A DNA stretch of 64,000 nt from Fidelibacterota bacterium (GTDB taxonomy: Bacteria > Fidelibacterota > Marinisomatia > Marinisomatales > UBA1611): the NCBI GenBank assembly GCA_016784605.1, contig JADHUI010000002.1, positions 1 to 64,000 on the forward strand, written 5' to 3'. The notes under the pieces were generated by a model, which saw only the letters and a program-made list of their open reading frames with translations, was not told where the DNA came from and did no database searches. The translations under genes and the position numbers were made by a program. Positions 63,512-64,000 of the stretch are shown piece by piece. Every line of letters begins with the position of its first letter. Within the stretch, counting starts at the first letter, position 1.

Positions 63512-63566
63512 TATTTATGTTATATCTTTAACTTTAGTGCTTACAAAAATGAGAAATATATCATTC

Positions 63567-64000
63567 ATGAATAAACCAATTATTTTATCTTTTTTACTCT
63601 CCATAGGACTTATGTTGAATGGGTGCGGTGGAACAATTCCACAACAACCGATTTCTTCTGATTTGGCTTGGGCAGAAGAAACATTATCCATGCTTTCTTT
63701 ACGAGAAAAAATTGCCCAAATGATGATTTATCATATGAATATGCGGTTCAAAGATGTTTCAGAATCAAAGTGGGACGAAATTCAATCACTCATAAAATCG
63801 GATGGTATAGGTGGCATTCATTTATGGTACGGCGATGGAAGTAGCTCTGCGGTAATAATGAATGAAATGCAACAGCAATCCAAAGTACCCATTATTTTTG
63901 ATGCAGATATAGAATATGGGCTTAATCAAAGATTTTCATCTGGAACAGACTTTCCACCTTTAATGGCCATTGCTGCCACCGGGAATCCTGAAAATGCGTA
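63567..64000 (+). CDS. GH3 family glycosidase (NagZ-like), lipoprotein, 3' end beyond window
   Basis: ORF not on the track because it runs off the window. A lipoprotein signal (MNKPIILSFLLSIGLMLNGC) is followed by the GH3 N-terminus: LSMLSLREKIAQMMIYHM, IKSDGIGGIHLWYGD, VPIIFDADIEYGLNQRF and FPPLMAIAATGNPENA. This is the fold of NagZ-type beta-N-acetylhexosaminidases and beta-glucosidases. Start at 63567 is preferred because it begins a normal lipoprotein signal; ATG 63549 is also in frame. The catalytic Asp and His-containing NagZ loop lie downstream of the window, so substrate cannot be fixed. Confidence 0.88.
   Translation, partial: MNKPIILSFLLSIGLMLNGCGGTIPQQPISSDLAWAEETLSMLSLREKIAQMMIYHMNMRFKDVSESKWDEIQSLIKSDGIGGIHLWYGDGSSSAVIMNEMQQQSKVPIIFDADIEYGLNQRFSSGTDFPPLMAIAATGNPENA

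Noticed and set aside
1-64000. tRNA, rRNA, CRISPR arrays or prophage signals
   Set aside because: No cloverleaf-like run, regular spacer-repeat pattern, integrase or phage gene was seen. The only mobile-element evidence is the IS end at 1-138.

Overview
The window is a stretch of AT-rich, densely packed bacterial chromosome. Many genes overlap by 1-8 nt in TAATG or ATGA junctions. Several features point to a Gram-negative member of the FCB group: four secreted proteins with C-terminal Por/type IX-style sorting domains (YPNPFNP-type motif followed by a beta-sandwich ending near K/R), a TonB-dependent receptor with a carboxypeptidase-like N-terminal domain, a PorV-like protein, several lipoproteins and a Rieske/cytochrome b complex with a multiheme cytochrome. 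The overall look suggests a marine Marinimicrobia (SAR406)-like lineage. That placement is inference from gene style; no marker gene is present.

Layout. 1-2.8 kb: the end of an IS3-family element has cut into an OmpR-type response regulator. Its histidine kinase partner follows, with two small membrane-protein genes on the other strand. 2.9-14.8 kb is a respiratory region. It holds a CusF-SCO fusion lipoprotein; a large minus-strand operon (START-like protein, three tiny membrane proteins, HEAT-repeat protein, Rieske protein, split cytochrome b, octaheme cytochrome c) that would form a bc-type quinol-oxidising complex; and a plus-strand operon for haem A/O synthesis and Cu delivery to cytochrome oxidase (ctaA, sco, ctaB, DUF420). 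14.8-21.7 kb carries membrane proteins, a secreted endonuclease/exonuclease/phosphatase-fold protein and a 1526-residue acyl-adenylate synthetase/unknown/GNAT fusion.

21.9-28.4 kb: a GAF-HD-GYP c-di-GMP phosphodiesterase with a small acidic protein and a DASS-type anion transporter. A tightly overlapped nine-gene sulfur/redox-looking cluster follows (ECF sigma, putative zinc anti-sigma, NifX-like, DUF1858, rhodanese, DUF6132, DUF302, a tiny membrane protein with an in-frame TGA, FmdB zinc ribbon). 28.5-36.7 kb: a MATE exporter, a pterin carbinolamine dehydratase, and a complete Liv-type ABC uptake operon ending in an acyl-CoA synthetase. 36.7-41.4 kb (minus): GNATs including an AAC(6')-like one, adenosine deaminase, an SDR, and an aldehyde dehydrogenase with its DUF779 partner.

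41.4-64 kb looks like a glycan or amino-sugar scavenging region around a ROK-family regulator. On the minus strand are a GT2-like protein, a BadF-type sugar kinase, a SpoIID/LytB protein, a sodium:solute symporter and a NagX/HGSNAT-like membrane acetyltransferase. On the plus strand are a TonB receptor, T9SS cargo, a lipoprotein, a PorV-like protein, a TIG-domain lipoprotein and a T9SS propeller protein. A secreted GHL10 glycosidase-like protein, an esterase and the start of a GH3 glycosidase follow. A near-perfect 27-bp palindrome between the ROK gene and the receptor gene is a good candidate operator. No tRNA, rRNA or CRISPR array was seen, and no gene-free stretch exceeds about 200 bp.
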